Notes: generated by a model from the sequence alone, not told the origin. DNA of 64,000 bases from Haloarcula sebkhae (GCF_014647415.1 NZ_BMPD01000001.1:1054001-1118000); one strand, 5' to 3'. Shown: positions 51,576 to 61,077, numbered from the stretch's first letter. Made by a program: numbers and translations.

Positions 51576-52505
51576 TCAGTTGTCGGCACGGACTTCTGCC
51601 CGGGCCTCGTCGACAGTTCGTCCCTCGCGCATGACGCTCTCCACGAACAGTTCGCCGGCACGGTAGGACGACCGGACCATCGGACCCGAGGCACAGTACA
51701 GGAAGTCGAACTCCTCCTCGGCGACCCGCTGCCAGGTGTCGAAGGCGTCCGGATGGACGTACTCCGAGACCTCCAGATGCGAGCGGGAGGGCTGGAGGTA
51801 CTGGCCGAACGTCACCACGTCGACGCCGGCCTGCCGGAGATCCGTCAGCGTCTGGTACACCTCGTGGGCGTACTCGCCGACACCCAGCATCAGGCTGGTC
51901 TTGCTGTAACAGTCGCTTTCGCGGTTGACCTGCCGAAGCACCGAGAGGGACTGCTCGTAGCCCGCCCGGCGGTCCCGGACCGGCCACTGGAGGCGGTCGA
52001 CCGTCTCGATGTTGTGGGCGATGACGTCCGGGTCGGCGTCGATGATCTTCCGAACCAGTTCCGGCTCGCCCTGAAAATCGGGGATGAGACACTCGACCAG
52101 AATCGACGGGTCACGCTCTTTGATGGCCCGGATCGTCTCGGCGAAGTGGCCCGCGCCCTGGTCGGGCAGGTCGTCGCGGTCGACGCTGGTCAGCACCACG
52201 TAGTCCAGTCCGATCTCCGCGACGGCGTCGGCCACCTGCTGTGGCTCGTCGGAGTCCAGCGAGTCCATCCCGCCCGTCTCCACGTCACAGAAGTTACAGC
52301 CCCGCGAACAGCGGTCGCCCATCAGCATGAACGTCGCTGTCCCCGGTCCGTCGCGTCCGCTCCAGCACTCCCCGAGGTTGGGGCAGTTGGCTTCCTCACA
52401 GACCGTGTTGAGGTTTCGATCCCGGAGCGTCTGCTTGATATCGGTGAACCGCTCGCCCGACGGTGGCCGCATCTTCAGCCAGTCAGGCTTGCGCGAACGA
52501 CTCAT
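51576..52505 (-). CDS. lipA: Lipoyl synthase
   Basis: The 309-residue radical-SAM enzyme has CEEANCPNLGEC for the auxiliary 4Fe-4S cluster and CSRGCNFCDV for the SAM cluster. It inserts two sulfurs into the octanoyl group on E2. It lies directly upstream of the complex genes on the same strand; this makes the cluster self-sufficient in the last step of lipoate formation, though the octanoyl or lipoate ligase is not in the window. Confidence 0.96.
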   Translation of the reverse strand: MSRSRKPDWLKMRPPSGERFTDIKQTLRDRNLNTVCEEANCPNLGECWSGRDGPGTATFMLMGDRCSRGCNFCDVETGGMDSLDSDEPQQVADAVAEIGLDYVVLTSVDRDDLPDQGAGHFAETIRAIKERDPSILVECLIPDFQGEPELVRKIIDADPDVIAHNIETVDRLQWPVRDRRAGYEQSLSVLRQVNRESDCYSKTSLMLGVGEYAHEVYQTLTDLRQAGVDVVTFGQYLQPSRSHLEVSEYVHPDAFDTWQRVAEEEFDFLYCASGPMVRSSYRAGELFVESVMREGRTVDEARAEVRADN

Positions 52506-52660
52506 TACCAGCAGTTAGGTTGGGTCGGTCAAAAACGTGCGGGGGTCCTGTCCTCTGTCACACCCCTTGTTGAAGACCAGTCGGGCGGTCAGGCGGCTCA
52601 GCCGAACCGACTGCCACCTGCGTACTCAGGGACATCAACGCTACTGCCCGCGTGCCCACC

Positions 52661-53494
52661 TCAGGCACGGCAGACCGCAAGCATATGTGCGGACATATCC
52701 ACGACAGTCCGGTCCGTCCGGAGTTCGTCTACGAGCGCCTGAACACCGGCCAACTCGTGTGCTGACAGTTCGTCAGCGGTCTCTCGGAGCGATGGAGCGG
52801 CGAGTACTGACGCCAACCCCTCCAGTCCGACCAGCGTCTCGACGGTTACTCCGCCCGCCTCTAACAGCGCCTTGAACTCGTCGGCGCGGAAAAAATGGGT
52901 CTCGGTGAACGCCGCATCGTGATCGAGTTGCGCCACGAATGAACGGTCGTAATCACCCGTTTCGGCGAGTTCGTCCGCGTGGACGAGGTGTTCCGACCTG
53001 CCGACCAGCGAGAGCATAAGCCAGTTGAGCCGCCCCATGACGGAGGCGAACACCGGACTCCCGGCTTTTGTCACCCGGTGAAGCTCCCGCACGGCGGCCA
53101 CCCGTTCGTCGGCGTCGAGTACATGTGACAGCGGCCCACCCAGACACAGCGTTGCGTCGAATACGTCCTGGTCAAACCCGAGGTCGCGCACGTCGCCCGC
53201 CTCGACGGCCACCCGCTCTTCGTACCCATGCTCGGCGATTTTCTCCTGTGCAATAGCTCGCTGGCCTTTGCTGGGGTCGACGAGCGTGACGTCGTACCCC
53301 TGTTCGGCCAGCCAGACGGCGTACCGACCAGCACCGCCGCCCACGTCGAGAATGTGTCCCGTGTCGGGGAGGTTTGCTTCGAGCTGTGCAACGGTCCCCG
53401 ACCACTCCAACTGCCCGTGTAGCGTGGCTGTCAGGCGGTCCCACTCGCTCTCGTCGTTCTCGTCGTAATAGCTCTCGGGGTCGCTGATAGGCAT
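52661..53494 (-). CDS. Class I SAM-dependent methyltransferase
   Basis: The 277-residue protein begins MPISDPESYYDENDESEWDR and has motif I ILDVGGGAGRYAVWLAE (about 47-63), motif II with VDPSKGQRA, and CLGGPLSHVL as motif IV. It resembles small-molecule methyltransferases of the UbiE/Methyltransf_11 type. The substrate cannot be deduced. It is divergent from the helicase at 53.65 kb. Confidence 0.85.
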   Translation of the reverse strand: MPISDPESYYDENDESEWDRLTATLHGQLEWSGTVAQLEANLPDTGHILDVGGGAGRYAVWLAEQGYDVTLVDPSKGQRAIAQEKIAEHGYEERVAVEAGDVRDLGFDQDVFDATLCLGGPLSHVLDADERVAAVRELHRVTKAGSPVFASVMGRLNWLMLSLVGRSEHLVHADELAETGDYDRSFVAQLDHDAAFTETHFFRADEFKALLEAGGVTVETLVGLEGLASVLAAPSLRETADELSAHELAGVQALVDELRTDRTVVDMSAHMLAVCRA

Positions 53495-53652
53495 ACCTGC
53501 GCACTATCAGCCGGCTGAGTTAATTTTTGGGCAGCCGTGTGGGATGCTCGCATCGAGGGGCCATGTTTCGAAACCAGCGAATGTGCCCGCTCTTCGCACA
53601 CGTTCGCTCCCCCATAGAAACGCCTTTGCCGTCGCGGAACTGCGACTGTGAC

Positions 53653-56052
53653 GTGTCATCCAGAACCGACAGCGAGCCGACTGTAGCGGTCGCGGAGGTG
53701 CTCCCCGAGTTTGCCGACGCCTTCCCGTTCGAGGAGTTCAACCGGATGCAGTCGGCGGCCCTGGCGGCCCTGCTGAACCGCGACGACAACGTCGTCGTCA
53801 GCGCGCCGACGGCCAGCGGGAAGACCGCGCTGGCGGAACTGGCTATCTCCAAGACGCTCGCCGAGGACGGGACCGCGCTCTTTCTCGCGCCGCTTCGTGC
53901 GCTCACGAACGAGAAAGAAAGCGAGTGGGAGCGGTTCGAAGACTTGGGCTACTCCGTCTACGTCGTCACCGGCGAGCGGGATCTGAACCCCCGCCGCGCC
54001 GAGCGGGCCGACATTCTCGTGATGACGCCGGAGAAAGCCGACTCGGCCACCCGGAAACACGAGACCAGCCGCTACTCCTTTATTACTGACGTGGACTGCT
54101 GTGTCATCGACGAGGTCCACCTGTTGGACTCGGACCGTCGGGGCGCAGTGCTCGAAGTCACCGTCTCGCGGCTCCGCCGGCTCTGTGACCCGCGCGTCGT
54201 GGCGTTGTCGGCGACGATGCCGAACATCGACGACGTGGCCGACTGGCTCGACGCGCCCGATGAAACCACGTTCGCCTTCGGCGAGAAGTACCGTCCGGTC
54301 CCACTCAACGCCGACGTGAAGACCTACTCCCACGGTGAGAACGCCTTCGCCGACAAGTACCGGCGGCTCTACCGGGCACTCGACCTCGCCGAGCCACACA
54401 TCCGTGAGGAGGGGCAGGCGCTTGTGTTCGTCTCCTCGCGCCAGGACACGGTGCAGGCCGCAAAGAAGGCCCGCGACGAGATTACCGAACGCGACATCCC
54501 CATGGGCGCACGCGGGGACTACGACTTCCACAACGACGCCGCCGATCTCTCGAACGACACGCTCCGCCAGTCCGTACTGGACGGCGTGGGCTTTCACCAC
54601 GCCGGCCTCGCGCGTGAGGACAAGAACAGAGTCGAGCAGTGGTTCAAGGAGGGCAAGATTCAGCTCCTCTTCTCGACATCGACGCTGGCCTGGGGCGTGA
54701 ACCTCCCCGCCCGCTGTGTCGTCATCCGCGACACCAAACTGCACGATCCGCTCGAAGGCGAGGTCGACATGAGCCCGCTTGACGTGCTCCAGATGCTCGG
54801 CCGCGCGGGCCGGCCCGGCTACGACGACATGGGCTACGCCTGGGTCGTCTGTGACCGCTCGGACGCCGACAAGTACCGCCGCCTCCTCCGGGACGGCAAG
54901 GAGATCGAGTCACGGTTGGCGGCCGAACTCGATGCCCACCTGAACGCCGAAATCGCACTCGGGACCATCGACGACGTGGACGACGTGATGGACTGGCTCG
55001 CGACCACGTTTTACTACGCCCGCTCGCAGTCGGCCCCCGACGAGTACGACGCCGGCAGCGATCTCCGACAGCGGGTCAGCGACACGCTCTCAGCGCTCGT
55101 CGACGAGGGCTTCGTCGAGCAGGACGGCCTCAACGTCGAACCGACCCGGCTCGGCCAGCTAGCATCGAAGTTCTACCTCCGGCTGTCGACCGCCCGTCGG
55201 TTCGCGGATGTCGCCGAACGGTGTCAGGACGCCGCCGACCCGGATTCTGCTGTCTCCGTCGACGCGGACGACCTGCTGACCGCGGTGGCCGGCGCAACCG
55301 AGTTCGACAGTGTCAGCGCCCGCTCCGACGAGGAAGACGCCGTCCACGCAGTGCTGGGAGACAGCGTCGACGACAGCCTCGACGCCGGCCAGCGCAAGGT
55401 GCTGGCCATCCTCCGCTCGGGCATGACCGGGACGACGCCGACGGAACTGAAAAGCGACGCGTGGGTCATCCGCCAGAACGCCCTGCGCCTGCTCGCAGCG
55501 ATGCGGGAGTTCGTCGACACGCTCGGCCCGGCCCGCTACGCCAACCTCGCGTGTCGGGTCGAAGCTCGCGTCGAACACGGCATCAGCGCCGACGCGGTGG
55601 GGCTGACAGCCATCGACGGTGTCGCCAGCGGCCGCGCGGGTAAACTCGCTGCGGCGGGCCTCACGTCGCCCGCTGATGTGGTCGAAGCCGGTGAAGACGG
55701 CCTCGTCCGTGCCGGCCTCTCGGAAGGCGTCGCCGAGCAAGTGCTTGCTAACGCCCGAGACCTCCCCGTTGTCTCCATCGACTGGGGCGATTTCCCCGAG
55801 ACGATCTCCCCCGGCGACAACGACATGCGGGAGGTGACGGTCGAAAATACTGGTGGGAGTGCCCGCGCGGGCCTGCGGGTCACAGTTAACGGGCGCGAGA
55901 TGACTGCCAAGCCGTCGTATCTCGGTGAAGCCACGCTTCCGGTTGCTGTCTTCGGCGCTGATGCCGACGAACTGACTTTCACCGTTGAAGTCGCGTTCCC
56001 CGCGCTGCCGCTCCCGACGATTACCGAAACCCGATCAGTGCTCGTCCGATAA
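53653..56052 (+). CDS. Ski2-like DEAD/H-box helicase (Hel308-related)
   Basis: From GTG 53653 the protein is 799 residues, beginning VSSRTDSEPTVAVAEVLPEF; upstream open sequence is Cys-rich and unlike protein. It has Q-like FNRMQSAAL, Walker A APTASGKTALAE, DEVH (CVIDEVHLLD), SAT (ALSATMPN), and QMLGRAGRPGYD. A winged helix and helical-bundle region follow, then helix-hairpin-helix-type repeats, and the last about 95 residues form a beta-rich domain (EVTVENTGGSARAGLRV). It is probably a DNA helicase in replication-fork repair. The extra C-terminal domain is uncommon. Confidence 0.87.
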   Translation: MSSRTDSEPTVAVAEVLPEFADAFPFEEFNRMQSAALAALLNRDDNVVVSAPTASGKTALAELAISKTLAEDGTALFLAPLRALTNEKESEWERFEDLGYSVYVVTGERDLNPRRAERADILVMTPEKADSATRKHETSRYSFITDVDCCVIDEVHLLDSDRRGAVLEVTVSRLRRLCDPRVVALSATMPNIDDVADWLDAPDETTFAFGEKYRPVPLNADVKTYSHGENAFADKYRRLYRALDLAEPHIREEGQALVFVSSRQDTVQAAKKARDEITERDIPMGARGDYDFHNDAADLSNDTLRQSVLDGVGFHHAGLAREDKNRVEQWFKEGKIQLLFSTSTLAWGVNLPARCVVIRDTKLHDPLEGEVDMSPLDVLQMLGRAGRPGYDDMGYAWVVCDRSDADKYRRLLRDGKEIESRLAAELDAHLNAEIALGTIDDVDDVMDWLATTFYYARSQSAPDEYDAGSDLRQRVSDTLSALVDEGFVEQDGLNVEPTRLGQLASKFYLRLSTARRFADVAERCQDAADPDSAVSVDADDLLTAVAGATEFDSVSARSDEEDAVHAVLGDSVDDSLDAGQRKVLAILRSGMTGTTPTELKSDAWVIRQNALRLLAAMREFVDTLGPARYANLACRVEARVEHGISADAVGLTAIDGVASGRAGKLAAAGLTSPADVVEAGEDGLVRAGLSEGVAEQVLANARDLPVVSIDWGDFPETISPGDNDMREVTVENTGGSARAGLRVTVNGREMTAKPSYLGEATLPVAVFGADADELTFTVEVAFPALPLPTITETRSVLVR

Positions 56053-56257
56053 CCGCCGTTTTGACCGTTGCTCTGAAACGCGCTCAGAACCCCGAATAAA
56101 ATTTATAAACACTTTTCGAAGCGTTATTCTTCCCGGTGAAAGATCGCTGAAAGGTGTTGAAATCCAGTTAATATTCCGAAAAGAGTTCGAATTCTCCCCA
56201 AGGGTCTGGCGTTTATATGGGGGTATGGGTTCTTACGAAGAACTGAGGAAGCCCACC

Positions 56258-56497
56258 ATGTCCAGTGCATCGCCCTTCCGTTCCCCGATGGAAGCCGCCC
56301 CCAGTAGCGCCGCCCTCCGATCACTCACTCGTCCCCTGCAATTCATCGCGTTCTGGCTGGCGATCGTCACGCCACTGGCGTACCCGCCGCTGCTGCTGGG
56401 CGGACTGGACAGTCAGAGCTTCCTCATCTTCGTGGGTGTCGTTGCCCTCAACGTCTTCGGCCTGCTGGCGGGCCGAGGATACGGTGATCCCGCCTGA
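56258..56497 (+). CDS. Small membrane protein, haloarchaeal
   Basis: The 79-residue protein starts MSSASPFRSPMEAAPSSAAL and has two hydrophobic helices (about 27-43 and 50-70) ending GLLAGRGYGDPA. I prefer ATG 56258; a TATA-like GTTTATATGG lies 40 bases upstream, and another in-frame ATG at 56225 would start only 10 bases after it. Long in-frame extension back to 55985 is antisense or noncoding. Function unknown. Confidence 0.6.
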   Translation: MSSASPFRSPMEAAPSSAALRSLTRPLQFIAFWLAIVTPLAYPPLLLGGLDSQSFLIFVGVVALNVFGLLAGRGYGDPA

Positions 56498-56704
56498 CCT
56501 GGCCGGGACTTCCTCCCCTCCATGCTGGCATTTCCGGCACGCAGCTTTCTGGTTTCGTGCCCTTGAATCTCTGCCCACCGTACTAACACCTGCCCGGTAT
56601 TGTCCCTCGGTCTCTGGTTCAGTTCTGTATCGGTTCGCTATTTCCCACCGCATCTGGCTTCTGGCATTTCTCAAACACTGCCTCAAAGACACTCTACTCG
56701 GCTG

Positions 56705-57361
56705 TTACACACCGCCTAACAGCACCTGTCGCAGCGACGCGGTGTCGTCCGCGATCTCGTGGACCATCGACAGGTCAGTCTCGTCACCGTCGCCGCGGAA
56801 CCCGACAGTCGTCATCCCAGCGGCGACGGCGGCACGTGCGCCCGCGGTGGAATCTTCGACGGCCCAGCAGTCCTCAGGCGTGACGCCCAGTTCCGCCGCA
56901 CCGCGCTCGTAGATATCCGGCTCCGGCTTGCCGGGGCCGTCGATGTCGCCGGCGCTGATGGCGACGTCGAACTTCGAGAGGAGGTCGAAGCGCCCGTCGG
57001 TCACGTCGATCCAGGCCCACGGTGCGGAGGTCGTCAGCGCTAGCGCCACGCCGGCGTCCCGCAGGTCGTCGAGCAGTTCGTGTGCCCCGTCGAGGAAGGT
57101 TGCTTCTTCGCTGTAAATCCGCTCGCCGTGCTCCTCGAACAGTCTCTCGAATGCCTCCCGGCTGATTTCGAGGTCGTACTCGGCGTCGAGGTCCGGATAC
57201 ACTTCTCGGTAGTTTCGACCGGTAATCGCGGACAGAGGAATATCGTCGTTCGGTGCGGCCGTCGGGAGGATATCCTCGTGCTGGGCGCGGACCCAGTGAT
57301 CTTCGGACTGGACGAGCACGCCGTCCATATCGAAACAGACCGCGGCCGGTGGTTCGCTCAT
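56705..57361 (-). CDS. HAD-superfamily phosphatase/phosphomutase
   Basis: The 218-residue protein has HAD motif I CFDMDGVLVQSEDHW, motif II ALTTSAPWAW, motif III KPEPDIYERGAAELG and motif IV EDSTAGARAAVAAGM. This is subfamily IA, similar to beta-phosphoglucomutase and phosphoglycolate phosphatase. Substrate not fixed. The start is ATG 57361, about 115 bases from the divergent zinc-finger gene. Confidence 0.88.
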   Translation of the reverse strand: MSEPPAAVCFDMDGVLVQSEDHWVRAQHEDILPTAAPNDDIPLSAITGRNYREVYPDLDAEYDLEISREAFERLFEEHGERIYSEEATFLDGAHELLDDLRDAGVALALTTSAPWAWIDVTDGRFDLLSKFDVAISAGDIDGPGKPEPDIYERGAAELGVTPEDCWAVEDSTAGARAAVAAGMTTVGFRGDGDETDLSMVHEIADDTASLRQVLLGGV

Positions 57362-57475
57362 TGCCTCCCTGTCGCCCGGCGACGGCTTTGGCTGTTGCGA
57401 CTCCGGCAGTGACGCCCACTCTACGAAGCCCCACCGACTGAGGGTTTAAGTACCGGAACCCGGGCAGGACGGTCC

Positions 57476-58198
57476 ATGCACGACGGAACCCGTGTGATAG
57501 CTGGCGAGTGTACGACCGTCTTCGAGGGACCGCGCGAGCGGGAGCAGCGCGGCGACGTGCTCGTCGTCGTCAAACCGGACAACACTGTTCTCGTTCACGA
57601 TGCCGAAGGGTATCAGCCGGTTGCGTGGCTCACGCGCGCCGAAAGCGTCACCATCGACAACGGAGCGGTGACTGCCCGCGACGGCGACGAACTCCTCCGG
57701 GTGGTTACTCACGAGGAACACGGTAGCGCCCGCTACCCGGCCTCGAACGCCGGCGTTCCGGTACGTGACTGCCCCGACTGTGCCGGGACGCTGGTCCGTG
57801 CCCGAAGCGAGGTCACCTGTACCGGCTGTGACGCCGCCTACGGGATTCCGAGCGATGCCGCGGTCACTGGCGGCCGCTGTGACGACTGCGGACTCCCGAC
57901 GCTTCGGGTGGAACGCGGCCGAGCCTTCGAACTGTGCCTCGACCGGGAGTGTGACTCACTGGACGACGCCGTCACCGCGGCCTTCGACCGCGAGTGGGAC
58001 TGTCCCAACTGTGATCGCGACCTGCTGATTCTCCGCCGTGGCGGTCTGCTCGCCGGCTGTGAGCACTATCCCGACTGTGACACCGGCTTCTCGATGCCGT
58101 CCGGCGTGGTCGTCGGCGACTGTGACTGCGGCCTGCCGCTGTTCGAAACCGCTGGCGGCACGCGCTGTTTGGACAGTTCCTGCGAAGAACGGGGGTGA
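57476..58198 (+). CDS. NucS-like N-terminal domain fused to topoisomerase-type C4 zinc fingers
   Basis: The 240-residue protein begins MHDGTRVIAGECTTVFEGPR. Residues about 11-75 (VLVVVKPDNTVLVHD, GYQPVAWL, SVTIDNG) match the N-terminal beta barrel of NucS in this window (VMLKPDGAALVHTDEGQQPV). The rest contains four CxxC clusters (CPDCAGT, CTGCDA, CDDCGLP, CPNCDRD) like the C4 zinc fingers of topoisomerase I. The nuclease lysine/glutamate pair of NucS is absent, so this is likely a DNA/RNA-binding protein. It is followed by endA after 87 bases, a conserved-looking neighbour. Confidence 0.8.
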   Translation: MHDGTRVIAGECTTVFEGPREREQRGDVLVVVKPDNTVLVHDAEGYQPVAWLTRAESVTIDNGAVTARDGDELLRVVTHEEHGSARYPASNAGVPVRDCPDCAGTLVRARSEVTCTGCDAAYGIPSDAAVTGGRCDDCGLPTLRVERGRAFELCLDRECDSLDDAVTAAFDREWDCPNCDRDLLILRRGGLLAGCEHYPDCDTGFSMPSGVVVGDCDCGLPLFETAGGTRCLDSSCEERG

Positions 58199-58285
58199 AG
58201 GCTGGGCCTCCACACCTGTACCATCCAGTTTCGCTGACGGCTCGGACCCGTAGGGGCTTTGTCGCCGCGGGGGTCACGTCAGAGC

Positions 58286-59296
58286 ATGGAACTGACGCTT
58301 GAGGGCGATGTCGTGCGGGCCGGCTACGAGGCGCGCGAGCGGTTCTACGACTCGCGCGGGTACGGGAAGGTCCGCAACGGCGACATCGATCTGGCCCCGG
58401 TGGAAGCCGCACACCTCCTCTACCGCGGGGATATCGAGAGCATCGACGGCATGGATTTCCGGGCGTTCCTCGGGTCGGCGGCCGTCTCTGAGGTCGACTT
58501 TGCCGTCTACAAAGACCTCCGTGATCGCGGTTTTTACCTCACGCCGGCCCGCGAGGGGTGGGTCGATGACGCCGCAGGCACAGACTTCGTGGTCTACCCG
58601 CGCGGGAAGGGGCCATGGGACAACGAGGTGGCCTACCGCATCCGGGTTATCGGCGAGCGCGACACCGTCAACGCCGCGGCGCTGGGCGACTGCGTGCTAG
58701 CGGTCGTCGATGAGGAGAGCGAAGTCACCTATCTCGATACCGACCGGCGAGATGTCGAGGGAACCAGTGACGCTGCCGTCCCGGCGACGGAAGGGGAACT
58801 GCTCGCCGAGCGGGTGGTGTGCTGGGAACCGCCGGCAGAACTGTACGACCAGGCGTTCTACGGCCAGCGACTCGGCGACGACGGCGCGGTCCAGCTCTCG
58901 CTTGTCGAGGCCGCGTATCTCGCACAGGAGGGCCTGCTCACCGTCGACGGCGGGGCCGACGCCGTCGTCGAGCGGGGCCGCGAGGTCGAGGGCGACCGCT
59001 TCGACCGCCGGCTGGCCGTCTACGCGGCGCTGCGAGCGAGCGGTGTCGCGCCGAAGACCGGCTTCAAGTTCGGCGCGGACTTCCGGACCTACGCCGACGT
59101 CGAGAGTGCCGAGAACCTCGGGCACTCGGAGCTACTGGTGCGGGTGCTGCCGGCCGACCACCGCTTCGAGCCGCGGGACCTCGCGCTGGACGTGCGGCTC
59201 GCCCACGGCGTCCGGAAGACGATGGTGTTCGCGCTCACGACGGACGACGGTGGCGGCGACATCGAGTGGATCGCCGTCGAGCGATTGACCCCCTGA
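58286..59296 (+). CDS. endA: tRNA-splicing endonuclease
   Basis: The 336-residue protein starts MELTLEGDVVRAGYEARERF. Its length, with two endA-like halves, fits the fused alpha-2 form of haloarchaea. The second half has the active-site pattern with Tyr in FRTYADVESAEN, His in NLGHSELLVRV and Lys in GVRKTMVFAL. It cuts bulge-helix-bulge introns from pre-tRNA. ATG 58286 is chosen over an upstream start. Confidence 0.93.
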   Translation: MELTLEGDVVRAGYEARERFYDSRGYGKVRNGDIDLAPVEAAHLLYRGDIESIDGMDFRAFLGSAAVSEVDFAVYKDLRDRGFYLTPAREGWVDDAAGTDFVVYPRGKGPWDNEVAYRIRVIGERDTVNAAALGDCVLAVVDEESEVTYLDTDRRDVEGTSDAAVPATEGELLAERVVCWEPPAELYDQAFYGQRLGDDGAVQLSLVEAAYLAQEGLLTVDGGADAVVERGREVEGDRFDRRLAVYAALRASGVAPKTGFKFGADFRTYADVESAENLGHSELLVRVLPADHRFEPRDLALDVRLAHGVRKTMVFALTTDDGGGDIEWIAVERLTP

Positions 59297-59340
59297 GTTG
59301 ACCAAGCGCCGTGGTCGGCCGGTTGGTGTCTGTCCGCCGG

Positions 59341-59383
59341 TCCGGTCGGCGCACCGAAACGAACCCTTTTTGCGCCGACCGGA
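59341..59383 (+). promoter_or_regulatory. 13-bp perfect inverted repeat around the probable trpS promoter
   Basis: TCCGGTCGGCGCA (59341-59353) is exactly complementary to TGCGCCGACCGGA (59371-59383), separated by 17 bases that include CCCTTTT. The T-rich element would be a TATA-like box about 60 bases before the trpS ATG or 34 before an in-frame GTG at 59401. The layout suits an operator; a role in termination of endA is less likely because the T-run is in the loop. Confidence 0.5.
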
Positions 59384-59427
59384 ACCAAAGCACCTGTAAC
59401 GTGGCTCACCGCGAGCCGACCACACCC

Positions 59428-61077
59428 ATGACAACGGACGACTCCCACCACGACGACGCATCGCCCGACGAGGACCGCCGCCAGTCGGGCGGAGCGTGGC
59501 GGGAGCCTGACACCCGCTCCGGCGGCGACCCGGTGCTACCGGACGGCGGCACTGAGGCCGAAGGGGCTGACGAGGCAACGCTTGACCCATGGGGCTCCTC
59601 GACCATCGCCGACTACCGTAAGCTGTTCGAGCAGTTCGGCATCGAGGAGTTCGACGAGGTGCTCCCCGAAGTCCCCAACCCTCACTACTTGATGCGGCGG
59701 GGCGTCATCTTCGGCCACCGGGACTACCGACCGGTCGCCGAGGCGATGCGCAACGACGACCCCTTCGCCGCGCTGTCGGGGTTCATGCCGACCGGCGACC
59801 CCCACATCGGTCATAAGCTCGTCTTCGACGAGATCATCTGGCATCAACAGCAGGGCGGGGACGCCTACGCACTTATCGCGGACCTCGAAGCCCACAGCGC
59901 CCGCGGGCTGTCGTGGGACGAAATCGACGAGCACGCGACGAACTACCTGTTGTCGCTGCTCGCGCTCGGGTTCGACCCCGACGAGGGCACGCTGTACCGC
60001 CAGTCCGACAACCGTGAGGTGCAGGACCTCGCCTTTGAACTCGGCGCGGAGGCGAACTTCTCGGAGCTGCAGGCCATCTACGACTTCGACGGCGAGACGG
60101 ATGTCTCGCACATGCAATCGGTCGTCACGCAGATGGCCGATATCCTCTATCCGCAACTGGATGAGCCAAAGCCGACGGTCATCCCTGTCGGCCCGGATCA
60201 GGACCCGCACATGCGACTGGCACGGGACCTCGCCGCACGGATGCGGTACTTCGGCGTGACGGAAGCCTTCGCTAGTTTCGAGGCCGACGGGGTCGAGCGG
60301 ACACTGCTCCGGCAGGCTTACGACGCCCGCGAGGACTACGCCGAGGACGCCGACCGACCTCGGTGTGGCGAGGCCGCCGACTGGCTGCGCGAGCACCAGC
60401 CAGCGCCCGCCGACGCCCGTGAGTCCGTCGTCGCGAAACTCGACGAGGCCGGGAAGGAACCGCTCCGACCGCGGATCCGATTCCTCGACCGCAACGCCAC
60501 AGACGAGGCTTTCGAGGCGCTCATCGAGGCTATCGACGGCGAGAAGCGGGTGTACGACGAGCACATCGATACGTTCGACTTGGACCACGCCGAGGCCGAG
60601 GAACTGGCCCGGCAGGTCGAACTCGACAACGGCGGCTACGGCTTCCAGCCGCCGTCCTCGATCTACCACCGGTTCATGACCGGCCTCACCGGCGGCAAGA
60701 TGTCCTCGTCGATTCCAGCCTCGCACATCTCGCTGCTGGACGACCCGGAGGACGGCTACGACAAGGTGAAATCGGCGACTACCGGCGGTCGCTCAACAGC
60801 CGAGGAACAGCGTGAGAAAGGCGGCAAAGCCGACGAATGCCCGGTGTACGAGCTGTACGCCTACTTGCTCTCGGGCGATGACGACGAGTTCGCGAAAGAA
60901 GTGTATGACGAGTGCGTCGGCGGCGAACGCCTCTGTGGCGGCTGCAAGGAGCAGGCCGCTGAACTGATGGAACAGTTCCTCGAAGAGCATCAGGAGAAAC
61001 GCGCTGAGTGGGAAGACAGGCTCGAGGAACTCGACATCGACCTCGACTCCGACCGCGCGCCGACAAGCGCGGACTGA
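59428..61077 (+). CDS. trpS: Tryptophanyl-tRNA synthetase
   Basis: The 549-residue enzyme has an acidic disordered N-terminus (MTTDDSHHDDASPDEDRRQS), the class I HIGH motif as TGDPHIGHK and KMSSS in GGKMSSSIPASH (about 424-435). It is of the archaeal/eukaryotic type and attaches tryptophan to tRNA(Trp). ATG 59428 is used; GTG 59401 is in frame and would be closer to the promoter. Confidence 0.96.
   Translation: MTTDDSHHDDASPDEDRRQSGGAWREPDTRSGGDPVLPDGGTEAEGADEATLDPWGSSTIADYRKLFEQFGIEEFDEVLPEVPNPHYLMRRGVIFGHRDYRPVAEAMRNDDPFAALSGFMPTGDPHIGHKLVFDEIIWHQQQGGDAYALIADLEAHSARGLSWDEIDEHATNYLLSLLALGFDPDEGTLYRQSDNREVQDLAFELGAEANFSELQAIYDFDGETDVSHMQSVVTQMADILYPQLDEPKPTVIPVGPDQDPHMRLARDLAARMRYFGVTEAFASFEADGVERTLLRQAYDAREDYAEDADRPRCGEAADWLREHQPAPADARESVVAKLDEAGKEPLRPRIRFLDRNATDEAFEALIEAIDGEKRVYDEHIDTFDLDHAEAEELARQVELDNGGYGFQPPSSIYHRFMTGLTGGKMSSSIPASHISLLDDPEDGYDKVKSATTGGRSTAEEQREKGGKADECPVYELYAYLLSGDDDEFAKEVYDECVGGERLCGGCKEQAAELMEQFLEEHQEKRAEWEDRLEELDIDLDSDRAPTSAD

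Noticed and set aside
56498-56704. Small frames in the gap between the membrane protein and the HAD gene
   Set aside because: No promoter, no hydrophobic or domain pattern; nothing supported.
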